Source of the DNA: Strix aluco
Lineage: Eukaryota > Chordata > Aves > Strigiformes > Strigidae
Length of the DNA stretch: 64,000 bases
Assembly: GCF_031877795.1 (NCBI RefSeq)
Contig: NC_133948.1
Coordinates: forward strand, 13,252,948 to 13,316,947
Direction: 5' to 3'
Below, piece by piece: positions 51,386 through 62,313 of the stretch (positions are counted from its first letter, which is position 1; each line of letters starts with the position of its first letter). The translations under genes and the position numbers were made by a program. The notes below the pieces were generated by a model. That model had not been told where the DNA came from. It searched no databases and saw only the letters and a list, made by a program, of their open reading frames with translations.

Positions 51386-54300
51386 ATGGCGGCGCTGCGG
51401 GCGCTGCTGGGGGCCGCGCTGGCCGCCGCCTTGACCGGGGCACCCCCCGGGACACCCCCCGGGACACCCCCCGCCGCCGCCCCGCCACCCCGCAATGTCT
51501 CCGTCCTGCTGGACCCCGGCTCGGGGCGGCTCCGCGTCCTGCCCGGCCGCCTCCCCGCCGCTGTCGCTTGGGCCAGCCTCGACGACCGCATCCCCGCCGT
51601 CGGGTAGGGCCGGGCCGGGTTTGGCCGGGCTGGGCTGAGCTGGGCTGGGCCGGGCTGGGCTGAGCTGGGCTGGGCTGGGCCGGGCCGGGCCGGGCTGGGG
51701 CTCGCACGGAGCTGAGCGGGGATGCGGCGTCGAGGGCAGCCTCGGGGGAGCCATCGCGGGTGGGGCGCCCCGTCCCACCCGTGCCCCACCCGTGTCCGTG
51801 TCCCCCCAGCTGGGCTTTCCTGGAGGTCACCACCAACGCCTCGTACAGCGACAGCTTACAGGCCTACGCCGCCGGGCTCGCCGAGGCCGCCGTCTCCGAG
51901 CAGGTAAGGGGTGACCCCTCCGAAACCGGGGTCCCGAGGGGCGCGATGCGGTCCCTCCCCTCTCCCCCGGCTGACCCCCGCCGGTGACGCCCCCGCCGTG
52001 CCCCCCAGCTGATGTACATGCACTGGATGAACACCATGGTGGGCTACTGCGGCCCCTTCAAGTACGAGAGCGATTACTGCGAGAAGCTGCGGAGGTACCT
52101 CGAGGCCAACCTGGGCTGGATGGAGGAGCAGATGGGGAAGGGGGAGGACCCCGAGTACTGGCACCAGGTGAGGATGGGGTGCCCCCAGCCAGGGTGAACC
52201 CCCCCCACATCCCCTCGGGCTAATTGGGGCTTTAATTAAGAGGAGGGGACAGGGCAGCAAGGGGTCCTGGCCTGGCTCCAGGTGGGATGACAGAGATTGT
52301 CCTCCCCAGGGTGAGCAGAGGTGACTCGTGACTTTCTCCCTGCCAGAGCCTCACGTGCTGCTCTTGGGGTACACAGGGGGTGGCTCGGGCCCCCCCCAGC
52401 CATCAGTGCTGAGTCACGGCCCTGCTGATGGTGATGCTTCACCTGCGCCTCCTCCTGCCTCTGCAGCATCTCCAGGACCCACTGGATCTCCCGTGTCCCC
52501 TGCGGGAAGGGGGAGGTCCATCCCCCAAAATCCCTCGCCCCTCTTCCCCGCGGGAGCTGGGTGCCAGCTCTGTCCCCTGTCCCCGCAGGTGCGCCTGGCC
52601 CTGCTGCAGCTGAAGGGGCTGGAGGACAGCTACAACGGCCGCCTGGACTTCCCCCGGGGCAGGTTCACCCTGGCGCCCTTCGGCTTCCTGTAAGTTCTTT
52701 CCTGGAGGTGATGGGGAGTGGGGGGTGGTCGCCCCAGGGGTTGGGCTGCTGCTGGGGGAGGCTGTGGGAATGATTCCGGGATGTCTGGGGACACCCAGTT
52801 CTGCTCCCAGTCCCCCTTGCCCACCTTCTCTGGGTGCTGGTCCTCTGCTGCTGCGGCAGGATGGAGCCAAGGCAGGTTCTCCTCCTCGCCAGCACTGTGG
52901 ACTGGGCGGTGGGGCCCCCCTGCCTCAGTTTCCCCACTGCTCTGCTCACCCTTCCCTCCCTGCTCGGGCTGCCAGGGCGCTCCCGGCTCTAGTACCTTCA
53001 CTGGGGTGGGATTGAGAAACACCCTCTGGCCTGGACAGAGAGACAGACAGAGTGCTCTGAGCCAGCTCGGCTCTTGGGCTGGGGTGTCCCCCACCTGATA
53101 CCCCATGTCTCACTTCCCCCCAGCCTGCTGCAGTTGGGGGGTGACCTGGAGGACCTGGAGTCTGCCCTGAACCGCTCCTCCCCGCAGCGTGTCCTGGGCT
53201 CGGGCTCCTGCTCTGCCCTCCTGAAGCTGCTGCCAGGCCATCGGGATCTCCTGGTGGCCCACGACACCTGGACCTCCTACCAGTCCATGCTGCGCATCAT
53301 CAAGAAGTACACGCTGCCCTTCCGTGCCTCGGCCGGCGGTGCGTGGGCTGGGCTGGGGGGGGCTGCGTCTGACACTCCCCTTCTGATGTTCCCCTGCTTT
53401 TGCATCCCCCCCTCCAGGCAATTCTCAGATCCCTGGAAGCATCCAGGTGTTTTCTTCCTACCCCGGCACCATCTTCTCCGGGGATGACTTCTACATCCTC
53501 AGCAGCGGGTTGGTGAGTGGGGGTCTGGTCCTCGGGGACCCCTCCCTGGCCCTGCTGCCCTCCCCATTGCTCCCCTCCCCGCAGGTAGCGCTGGAAACCA
53601 CTATTGGGAACAACAACCCGGCCCGGTGGAAGTACCTGGACCCACGGGGCAGCGTCCTGGAGTGGCTGAGGAACATCGTGGCCAACCGCCTGGCCCGCAG
53701 CGGGCCCGAGTGGGCCGCTGTCTTCCGACGGTTCAACAGCGGCACGTGAGCGGGGCGGGATGGGGTGTGGGAAGCTGTCCCGAGGGGGTGGGATTGGATA
53801 GATGGGATGTCCCCGGGGGGGAGGCTGGCTGCCGGAGGGATGCTTCCCCCCTTCTCCGTGCCAGGTACAACAACCAGTGGATGGTGGTGGACTATAACGC
53901 CTTCACGCCGGGGAGAGCGAGCCCGCCGCCGGGCCTGCTGACCGTGCTGGAGCAGATCCCGTGAGTGTCCCTGTTCCTCCCCCCGTGCCAGCTCCTGCGC
54001 TGAGCCACGGTGGAAGCGTCTCCTCTCCCGTCCCCGTGGGTTTGGGAAAGCCCTGAGGGTCCTGTCTGCCCAAAGGGTGGGAGTTGGGCGATGGGGACAC
54101 AGATGCAGGCAGTCTGCAGCTAAAGGCTCTCTGGGGATGCTTGTATGCAGGGGATGGGTGCCCAGCACCCCTGGCTGGGGCAGGGACCCCACAGCAGGGA
54201 CCCCCACCCTGCTCGATTCCCCCCTGTGCTCTAACAGATGCTCTTCCTCCTGGCGCAGGGGCCTGGTGGTGGCGGCCGATCAGACGGAGCTGCTGTACCA

Positions 54301-55222
54301 GCAGGGCTACTGGGCCAGCTACAACCTGCCGTGAGCTCCGTCCGGCCTCGTCCCACCCCACTGATGCCCCATCAAGGGGGGCAGCCAACGCTGGCCTTGC
54401 CCCCCGCCGCTGGGTGCTGACTCACTGGGTGTGTGTCCCCTGCCAGGTACTTTGAGGAGATCTTCAACGCCAGCGGGAACCCGGAGCTGGTGAAGAAATA
54501 CGGCGACTGGTTCACCTACGACAAGAACCCGCGTGCCCAGATTTTCCGCCGGAACCAGACGCTGGTCCACGACCTGGACTCCATGGTCCGCCTGATGAGG
54601 TGGGTGCTGGGGCCCCCCCAAACCTGGCTGTTGCCCACCCGCCCCCCCCCAGGATTTATAACCCTCAGGGTGATTTTTTTCCATCGCTATAAATTTATGT
54701 ATCTTTTTTTTCCCTGCCTTCATGACGACTCTCTCTTGGCTACTTTACAGGTCCAACAACTACCTGCGGGACCCGCTGTCGCGGTGCAGGGGCTGCGACC
54801 CCCCCCAGAACGCGGAGAACGCCATCTCTGCCCGCTCCGACCTCAACCCCCCCAACGGCACCTACCCCTTCCCCGCCCTGCGCCAGCGCTGCCACGGCGG
54901 CACCGACATGAAGGTGGGGCAGCCCTGGAGGGGGGGCTGGCGGGGAACTGGAGGCCCCTCTTTGGGGGTACACCCCCCTCCAACAGCTCCCCCCAGACTG
55001 CATTACCCCGTCCCCACGCTGACGTGCACCCCTGTGTTTTCTCCCCGGCACCAGGTCACCTCCTCGGGCATGGCCCCCACCTTCGGGCTGGTGGCCGCCA
55101 GTGGCCCCGCCTGGGCCGACGTGCCCCCCTTCCGCTGGAGCGCGTCCCCCTGCACCACGCTGCTGCACATGGGGCACCCCGACCTCTGGACCTTCCCCCC
55201 CATCAAGGTCCGCTGGGACTGA
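51386..55222 (+). CDS. PLBD2: Phospholipase B-like 2 (lysosomal Ntn-hydrolase family)
   Basis: Soluble lysosomal glycoprotein (mouse p76) of the LAMA/phospholipase B-like family, matured by self-cleavage before a nucleophilic Cys; its true substrate is debated. Exons: 51386-51603, 51810-51903, 52009-52167, 52589-52689, 53124-53338, 53418-53512, 53585-53745, 53865-53960, 54259-54330, 54447-54599, 54751-54913, 55055-55222. All are in phase, giving 564 aa (human 589). Seen: an Ala/Leu signal peptide (residues 1-19), a Pro/Gly-rich linker GTPPGTPP, then MHWMNTMVGYCGPF, LGSGSCSALLKLLPG with the predicted mature N-terminal Cys220, FSSYPGTIFSGDDFY, YGDWFTYD, ENAISARSDLN and the C-terminus IKVRWD. 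Sequons include N37, N82, N207 and N411. The first 35 residues are shorter than in human. Introns are very short (72 bases at 53513-53584). Confidence 0.95.
51604..51705. repeat. G-rich minisatellite in PLBD2 intron 1
   Basis: Degenerate 5-base units gggct/gggcc, some as gagct, are repeated about twenty times right after the exon 1 donor. The coding strand is the G-rich one. Its many GGG runs could form G-quadruplexes in DNA or nascent RNA. Confidence 0.85.
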
Positions 55223-55615
55223 GCGGGCACCGCTGGGCTGAACCCGTCTGTCCGTCTATCCGCGGGCGTCTGTCCCCTTACAGAGGGGCAGCTGGGTGCA
55301 GGACTGGGGTGGGGGGGTCGCAGTGCTGCCTGTTCTCCCCTGTCGCCCGGGGACTGGCTTTGGGTGCAAGGGGGGTCCCCTGCTCCCCCTGGCGCTCTCT
55401 GCTTCTGCCTCTTGCTGCCATGTCCCCACGGTGCCAGCTGTGCTGGGCCAGGGGCCGTGCCCCCTCCCCACCGCGGGGCTCCAGCCCTGGGACCTTTCCC
55501 TGGGTGCTGACACCTGGCTTGGGGGGGCTCTTCCCAGAAAAGGGGGGATCCTGGGAGGCTGGGGCTTGCCTGTGGGGCAGAGAGGAAGGGAGTGAGAGCT
55601 GGTTTGGCTGTGACA

Positions 55616-55621
55616 AATAAA
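55616..55621 (+). terminator. PLBD2: PLBD2 poly(A) signal
   Basis: AATAAA about 395 bases after the TGA, followed by a GT-rich stretch (gtggtctgcgtgc, ggtggtggctgtg). The 3' UTR is therefore about 55223-55645. Confidence 0.7.
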
Positions 55622-56820
55622 GTGGTCTGCGTGCAAGAGGTGGTGGCTGTGCTTTGCGCTCTGCTGAGATTCTCTGGTGTCTTCTATAAGGGTTGGGCTC
55701 TTGCAGTGGTCTTATGCCCCCCAAGATTAACAGGGTGCTCCCTGCTTCTCCGCTGCCTCCTGGCCCCCGTGGGAGGGTGTGCAGCCAGCCAGGCTGGGCT
55801 CTTTTGGGGTGCAGGCTGCTCAGGTTTCTTTGCTGCTGCATCAGGCTGGGTACCCGGTGTGGGGCAGAGCTGCTAAAACAGGGGAACCCAGGGTGTGGGC
55901 TGGAGGGGCGCAATCCCACCACTTGCCCCCCCAGGACGGGGTGACTCCTCATCCCTTTTGTCTTCCTCTCCTCTGCCACCTGTGTTCTCCCAGCCCCAAA
56001 ACCCCCGTTGCAAAATCCTCTTACAGCAGCTCCCTTGATCCGCTCTGCCTCGTTAGGAATAACGAGGTCATTACTGGGGGATTAATGAGCTGGTGCTCGG
56101 CAGTGCTTTGAAGGTGCCAGGTTCCCACCAGGGCTGGGGGCCCCTGAAGCTCCCCGGGGGCTGCACGGGGCTGGGTTGCAGCTGGTCTGGGCTGTTGGGG
56201 TGCTGGAACCCCAAAAGCTGGGATGGGTGCCCCAGACAGGGTGGGGTGTCCAAAACCCGCTGGAATAGGTGCTGGGGGGGTGGGAGGGCTGCAGGTAAGG
56301 TGGAGGGTGTTAGCATGTGCCCATGTACCCTGGCGTCCCCATGGTGTGTGGGCTCCCGGGGCAGGGGGTGCTGCTTGGGGGGCCCCTGTGCCTCAGTTTC
56401 CCAGGGTAGGAGGGGGTCACTGCCACCGAGTGACGGGGCAGTGAGGAGGGACAGGCACAGGGATGCCGAGGATGGGGCACACTGGAAATGCAGCGGAGGC
56501 TGTGTTGCTGCTTCCCTTTTTAAAATTTTCTTAAAAATGGAAAAACAAGGAGAAGTGATTAAATATTGCCCCACCTGCAGCGGCCACTAGCTGAGGCCAT
56601 GTCACCCAGGGACCCTGACCAGGGGACATGACTGGGTGACAGCCTGGCATCGCCTTTCCCTGGGCAGGGATGGAGCCAAAGGGGGGTAAAAGGGGGGACG
56701 GGGAGGTGGGTGCAGGGTGTAAAGGGACGCTGGAGCACCCCAGGACTGAGCCAAAACATGCTGCCCTCGCTGTGTGGGTCCCTGGCCTCCTCCCTGTGAG
56801 CTTGTCCCCCCGGCCAGGGG

Positions 56821-56906
56821 GGGGACCCTTGCCCTGGGGGGTGTGACCAGGGCTGGGTGACAAGAAGGGATCCCTGGCTGTCCTGGAGGAAAGGGGGAGC
56901 CCTTCC
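56821..56906. repeat. Direct repeat, copy 1
   Basis: This 86-base block aligns without gaps to 57690-57775. I count about nine mismatches. The longest shared stretches are ccagggctgggtgacaagaa and ggctgtcctggaggaaaggg. The family is not recognised. Confidence 0.85.
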
Positions 56907-57689
56907 CCAGCACCTGTTCCCCAGTCCCATCGCTGGTCCATTCCCAGGGAAGCGATTGCGCCCCTCTGCCCACTGCAGGATGGAGATGGGGGTTGCTCCA
57001 TGGGCCCCCAGGGAAGATGGAGCTTGTGTGCCTCCCCCCAGCCTTGGTGCCCCCATTCAAGAAATCCTTATCATCCCCCACATTTCCAGTCCCCTGTGTC
57101 CCAAAAGCAGTGCGGCTCAGGGCAGAGGTGCCTGCTCTCTGCAGGCAGTGCTGTGCCTCTGTGCTGATCCTGCCTGTGCTGTGTGCTGTTCACTCTGAAG
57201 CCTAACGATGGTGTGAGAAGCAGGGAGTTAGTTATTTCGTTGCCACCGAAGGCCAGCTCCCCAGGAGCCCACACCCTGCTTGGTGCCTGTCGTTGGTGCT
57301 CTCAGGGGGCCTTTGCAGCACAGTTTGGGTCAGGGAACTGAAATCCTGTATTTTGGGGTCTGTTTCACTGCTGTCTGCCTGGCAGCGGGGCAGAGCCAGG
57401 GGGAGCGTGGTGTTCCCAGTGCACCCCACTTGACTGTTGTGCATGTCCCAGCTCGTGCGCAGTGGCCCCCCCCTTGGGACCCCCATGGAGCCATCACCAA
57501 GCAGGACTGGACTAACTTTGTGCCAAAGTGGCCTCTGCTTTCAGACTCCTCCCAGGACAGAGAAATCCTCTGCGGCTGCGCTGCGGGGTGAGGAGCCAGG
57601 GCCGGACCTTCCTCCCAATCCCACCTTCCTCCTCCTCACCAGCTGGGAACAGAGCCAGCCCCTCAACACAGAGGTAGGGCATGTGCTGG

Positions 57690-57775
57690 GGGGACCCTTA
57701 CCCCGGTGGGTGTCACCAGGGCTGGGTGACAAGAAGGGGTCCTGGGCTGTCCTGGAGGAAAGGGGGGGCTCTTCC
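57690..57775. repeat. Direct repeat, copy 2
   Basis: Partner of 56821-56906, in the same orientation, 869 bases downstream. Flanks outside the block do not match by eye. Confidence 0.85.
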
Positions 57776-58592
57776 TGATTTGCCTGGGGGCTGCTGGACC
57801 CTGGGTCTCAGCCAGGCTCTGGCTGGGTCCCTCCAGGCAGCGCCCCCATCTCTAAGGGATGCTCATGGAGCACCTCTCCAAGCTGTGCAAGACTGTGTGT
57901 CGTTCCCCCCGACCCCTCCTGCCCGCAGGGTGCCCGGCTTGGCCAGCCAGAGCTGGGGGGGGGGCTTGTCCCGGGGGCTTACCCAACTGGCAGAGCTGAG
58001 CCCCCCTGGAGACATGCAGCTCAGAGCGCGGCCTGGGGCTGCTGCGGGGTTAGAGGGCTTGGCAGGGCGGCCATGGGGGTACGATGGCTCATTTGGAGGT
58101 GATGGGGGTGTCTTGGCTGTCTGTTGGTGATTTGGGGCATTCAGACTGCCTTGCTACACCAGGGGTCTGGGTCAAATGGGCAAAGTCCTCAAATCTGCTG
58201 GGATGTGTTTCTGGCTGGACCCGAGAAGAGCCGGTGCTTGTGCTCAGCTGACGGGGGCAAACCCTTGGGGACCAAACCCTTGGGGACCCCCACAGTCATT
58301 TGGGAGCTGCCTCTCCTCTTCCCCCTGTCTCCTGGGTGCTCACATCCCATCTCCTGGGCACACAAAGGCTGCTGGGATTTGGCTGCCAGGCCCACACATG
58401 GCTGTCCCCGCTGGGCACCGGGCAGAGTGCCCGGGCCACGGCTGGGTGCTTTCGGCACAGATCCAGCCTCACGGCTGGAAAAACCCGCCCGGCGCTGAGC
58501 AAACAGCCCAGACCAGGGCAATGTTTAACCCCTGCCCCTCGCCCTGCTGTGTGGCTGGACACGGGGACCTGGGGACACCGGCACGGCCCCTC

Positions 58593-58600
58593 CGACGTCA
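58593..58600. promoter_or_regulatory. SDSL: CRE-like site upstream of SDSL
   Basis: CGACGTCA, one base from the cAMP-response element TGACGTCA, with a further overlapping ACGTCACG, about 430 bases upstream of the SDSL start and just before a candidate leader exon. Serine dehydratase genes are known to respond to glucagon and cAMP in liver, so the site is plausible, but the call rests on a short match. Confidence 0.35.
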
Positions 58601-58636
58601 CGTCTCCCTCCCTCTGTCCCCCACACTCTGTTGCAG

Positions 58637-58685
58637 CTGCGGGTGAGGAGCTGGTGACACGCAGTGAGGCTCCACAGGGCACCAG
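58637..58685 (+). other. SDSL: Candidate SDSL untranslated leader exon
   Basis: A short stretch ending caccag|gtaatc, a usable donor. It could be spliced to the acceptor ccctggcag at 59003, leaving 19 bases before the ATG, and the joined leader would contain no upstream ATG. It is also preceded by ttgcag, so its left edge could be an acceptor rather than a transcription start. Weakly supported. Confidence 0.3.
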
Positions 58686-59022
58686 GTAATCCCCACCGTG
58701 GGGTGGCCCTGGCTGAATTAGGGGACAGGGTGTGTGAGGGGCACTTGGGGACATTGGAGGCTTGGGGACCAGGAGGATGGAGGATTGGGTGGCCCATCTT
58801 GATGTGGGGCTCTGGCAGGGAGGGCCCATTCCTGTGCCCCAGGGCTCGGTGCTGCTGCATCCCTGAGCTGGGAGGGGACACTGGAGACAGCCTTGTCCCA
58901 CCCGGGGGGCTCTTGTGCCCCACACCGAGCCAGGACAGGCAGTGGGGCTGCGGGAGGGACCCCATGGGGAGCAGCCGGTGTTTCCCCCACCTCTCCCTGG
59001 CAGACCATCCATCGCCAGGGCC

Positions 59023-60896
59023 ATGGCAGCCCAGCCCGGTGGGGGCAAGAAGCCCTTCCACATCATCTCACCTGTCCTGGAAAGCCTGGCCCTGTCCAGG
59101 GCAGCAGGCACCAAGGTCTACATGAAGCTGGAAAATGTCCAGCCCACGGGCTCCTTCAAGATCCGGGGCATCGGCCACCTCTGCCAGGAGGTGAGTGTGG
59201 GCAGGGCACTGCTCGTGCCCTTGTGGGGGCATGGCAGGGGGACACAGCTGTCCCCCTCCCTCCTTCCCTCCTGCCTTTCAGGCTGCCAAGAAGGGCTGTC
59301 GCCGCTTCGTTTGCTCCTCAGGTAATTAGGCCCCGAGCTGGGACAGGGGGAGCGAAGGGGGGATGCTCATGAGTAATATGGGGAGTGCGGGGGGGTTGAG
59401 CCCTGCCTGACCCCTCCATTTTCTGCAGGGGGGAATGCGGGTCTGGCGGCGGCGTATGCAGCCAAGAAGCTGGGGTTGCCGGTCACCGTCGTGGTCCCCA
59501 GCACCACCGGCCCCGCCACCGTGCGCAAGCTGGAGGAGCTGGGGGCAGAGGTGGAGGTCTCTGGCCAGGTACCCCCGTGGCAGGTCCCTAAACCCGGGGT
59601 CTGGGGGGGACCAGAAGGGGCTGAGCCTGACCTCAGCCTGCTCTGCAATACCGGGGATGTGCATGGCAAACCCCATCCCGAAACATCCCCCTCCTGCATC
59701 ACCTTCACCCCAGCATCGTGGCAGGGTCACCCCGGGGACACCCATCTCAGCCCCGCGCCCCCTGTGGGTTTCTGGTGTCCTCTGGCCCCGCCGTGATGAG
59801 GAACTGATCTCTGGGGTGCGAGGGCTGGATGTGGCCCTGCTGAGCCCACGTTGCACCCCCAGGTGTGGGATGAAGCCAACGAGAGAGCCCTTGAGCTGGC
59901 ACAGACTGAGGGCTGGGTCAGCATCCACCCCTTTGACCACCCATTGGTGTGGTGAGTGCTGCCAGGGCTCAGCTCCTGCCTCCCCATCCCCATCCCCGAG
60001 GTACGGGCTGGCTTGGGGTGCCCCTGGGCTGCATTCTCCAGCCCCCCTCACCCTGCAGGCAGGGTCACGCCAGCCTGGTCCAGGAGCTGAAGGACTCCCT
60101 GGAGACCAAACCAGATGCCATCCTGCTGGCTGTGGGCGGCGGGGGGCTGCTGGCGGGCGTCGTGGCCGGCCTGCACCAGGTGGGCTGGCAGGACGTCCCC
60201 ATCGTTGCTGCCGAGACCTGGGGGGCCCACAGTTTCCACGTGGCGCTGGAGGCCGGACAGCTTGTCTCCCTGCCTGACATCACCAGGTGAGCTGGGCTTT
60301 GTGGGAGCAGCCATGCATGCAATGAGTTGGCAGGTCTCAGCCCAGCTCACTGAAGGGTCCCAGGACCACCCTGACCACCGTTGTCCCCTCCTGTCCCAGC
60401 GTGGCCAAGTGCCTGGGAGCCAAGACGGTGGCTGCGCGGGCGCTGGAGTGTGCCCAGGAATGTCAGGTCATCTCCCAGGTGGTGGAGGACACGGAGGCTG
60501 TGCGAGCCGTGGAGCAGTTCCTGGGTGAGCAGGGGCCAGCCAGGCGTGACAGGGGTGACAGGGACACCACCGGCTCTTGGGACTGGCCTGGGACATGCCG
60601 GACTCAGGGTGCTGGGGGGACCTTGGCTCTACAGGGGGCTGACTGGGACACGGGGTGGGTGAGCAGGCAGCTCAGGGTGTCCCCCCGCTCTTGTCCCCGC
60701 AGATGACGAGAGGATGCTGGTGCAGCCGGCGTGCGGGGCCGTCCTGGCCTTGCTCTACGCGGGGCGGCTGCAGCGGCTGCAGGGCGAGGGGCGGCTGCGG
60801 ACCCCGCTGGCCTCCGTGGTGGTGGTGGTGTGCGGGGGCAGCAGCATCCAGGCAGCCCAGCTGCGGGCCCTGAAGAGCCAGCTGGGCCTGGAGTGA
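59023..60896 (+). CDS. SDSL: Serine dehydratase-like, PLP-dependent L-serine/L-threonine ammonia-lyase
   Basis: Cytosolic fold-type II PLP enzyme converting L-serine to pyruvate and L-threonine to 2-oxobutyrate, releasing ammonia. Coding exons: 59023-59190, 59282-59321, 59429-59568, 59863-59951, 60059-60286, 60400-60524, 60703-60896. They are in phase and give 327 aa (human SDSL 329). Seen: TGSFKIRGIGH with Schiff-base lysine K46, substrate loop SSGGNAG, phosphate-binding tetraglycine VGGGGLLAG, and the C-terminal VCGGSSI, whose Ser normally faces the PLP ring nitrogen. SDSL rather than SDS, because of KPFHIISPVLESLALS, SSGGNAG (SDS has SSAGNAG), KTVAARALEC, VVEDTEAV and DDERMLV. Orientation matches human SDSL. 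Mammalian SDSL is reported to be a weaker enzyme than SDS; activity here is not predictable from sequence. Confidence 0.93.
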
Positions 60897-60950
60897 CACC
60901 CCCCCCTGCCCTGCCAGCACCCTCCGCTCACTCTCCTCCAAAACAACCAA

Positions 60951-60956
60951 AATAAA
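60951..60956 (+). terminator. SDSL: SDSL poly(A) signal
   Basis: AATAAA 55 bases after the TGA, giving a very short 3' UTR ending near 60975. Confidence 0.75.
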
Positions 60957-61259
60957 GCTCCGCTGCCTGGCGGATGCGGGGCTGGACTCCTCCCACAGCC
61001 CCTGCCCCGGCACACAGCGTCCACGCAGGGATGGGGAAACTGAGGCACACAGGGTGGACGAGGCTGGGGCTCACACTGCGGGCAGGGATGGAGCCGGGGC
61101 GCTGCCTGTGCCTGCCCTGCCTGTCCGAGGGCAGGACTGGGGTACACAGCCCCGCTCTGCCCCTGGGACGTGCCGGGCATCCTCCTCTGCGTCCCCCAAC
61201 CCTCGGTCCCCCCTCCCCTCCCTGCCCTGCCCCTCCCCAGGCTGTTTGCAACTCCCCAC

Positions 61260-61350
61260 CTCAATTAACAAGCGCTCCCTCTCTGACTAATTACTTTGCT
61301 ACTGTCTTTATGCATTATTATTCTAATGATTATTAATTATTACAATCTTC
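61260..61350. promoter_or_regulatory. AT-rich, TAAT-bearing island 1 (candidate regulatory element)
   Basis: Complex (non-simple) AT-rich sequence containing caattaac, actaatta, cattatta, taatgatta and attaattatt, five or more homeodomain-type TAAT cores in 90 bases, within GC-rich surroundings. It is near enough to LHX5 in conserved vertebrate order to be a distal element, but conservation is untested. Confidence 0.35.
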
Positions 61351-61480
61351 TCCCATTCCTGCCGCGCTGTCTGCGGTCAGAAGAGAACAACATACATGGA
61401 CCCGCTTGTTACGGTGATTTATTGGTGGAGCTCCCTGGCCGTGTTTAACACCCGTAAGCTCCGAGATGCACTGACAGGCA

Positions 61481-61483
<3 letters not shown>

Positions 61484-61513
<30 letters not shown>
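61484..61513. repeat. (GT)15 microsatellite
   Basis: About fifteen uninterrupted GT units, likely polymorphic. Confidence 0.95.
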
Positions 61514-61515
<2 letters not shown>

Positions 61516-62084
61516 ACCCCATCCCAGAGTCTCCTTGATCCCCCTTTTACCCCCATCCCACTCTTTTTTCCCATCCCCCCTTTCCTCCAGGCTTTCCTGC
61601 TCTCCCCCATTCCCACTCTCTAGCGCTGCATTTGCTTTTAGCCCCTTGCTATTGCACTTCCTGGGGTTTTTGTGTTTCCCCCCCCCCCAACAACATTTCT
61701 CCCCGCTCCTTCCTCCCATCCCCGGGTGATGTGGAGTCTTGCTCCCACCGGGGGTCCCCGACCCTGACTGCTCCCAGGTTTCCCAGCTGAGCCCACGCCC
61801 CAGGCATCACCTGGTGGGGTTGGGCAGGGAGACAAGCTTTCTCCTGCCCTAAAACCCTTCTCAGCCTCCTCCTCCTCACCTTTGGTGCAGAGGGGGCTCA
61901 GCCCCAGGCCCAGCTCAGACCCCAGATCACAGCCCCCTCTGCCAAAACCTTTTCCTCTGGCTGGGTGCCTGCCCCAGGACCCGGCTGCCAACCCCGCAGA
62001 AACACCCTCCCTGTCTTCGGCTCTTTTCCCCTCTCCCCCCGATCCGATACCTCCCACCGGCCAGGCCAGCTCCCCAGATGCTTC

Positions 62085-62225
62085 TTGGAGGCCAAAACCC
62101 CATAAATCAAAACTCTGCCGCTCCATTGTGAGCAATATCTTATGTAAAAAGGTGTTTCCAGGGAGCACCGAAGGCTGGAGAATCCTATTACGAGGCACAC
62201 TATTAATTATAAGGAGTCAGCCCAA
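62085..62225. promoter_or_regulatory. AT-rich island 2 (candidate regulatory element)
   Basis: Complex sequence with cataaatcaaaac, ccattgtgagcaatatctta, a CCATTGTG Sox-type word and ctattaattataagg, sharply different from the C-rich flanks. It resembles conserved noncoding DNA in composition only; no alignment was possible. Confidence 0.35.
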
Positions 62226-62298
62226 CCTACTCCAGCCATTTTTTATCCCAGGTCCAAAACCTGATTACTTTCCACCTTCTGCAGACCTTCCCCTTCCG

Positions 62299-62313
62299 AA
62301 AAAAAAAAAAAAA
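62299..62313. repeat. Poly(A) run
   Basis: About fifteen A followed by a short mixed A/G tail; simple repeat. Confidence 0.85.

Larger units (their letters stand above)
55646..58590. other. PLBD2-SDSL intergenic region; no SDS gene
   Basis: Nearly 3 kb of GC-rich DNA with no exon I recognise on either strand. In human the SDS gene sits in this place on the minus strand. I looked for the serine-dehydratase signatures (SGSFKIRG, SSAGNAG, GGGGLL) on the minus strand and did not see them. It holds one duplicated 86-base block (listed) and a small AT-richer patch with TAAT words near 56055-56100. Confidence 0.6.

Noticed and set aside
54433-55620. A 395-codon uninterrupted plus-strand frame through PLBD2 exons 10-12
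   Set aside because: Its first part coincides with real exon 10, but it then reads through introns and is out of frame with exons 11 and 12. The spliced reading matches the PLBD2 family.
58262-58290. Local duplication of aaacccttggggacc
   Set aside because: A 15-base doublet, too short to mean more than slippage.
59023-60896. Calling the dehydratase SDS
   Set aside because: Diagnostic segments (SSGGNAG, KTVAARALEC, VVEDTEAV, DDERMLV) and the plus-strand orientation next to PLBD2 fit SDSL better than SDS.
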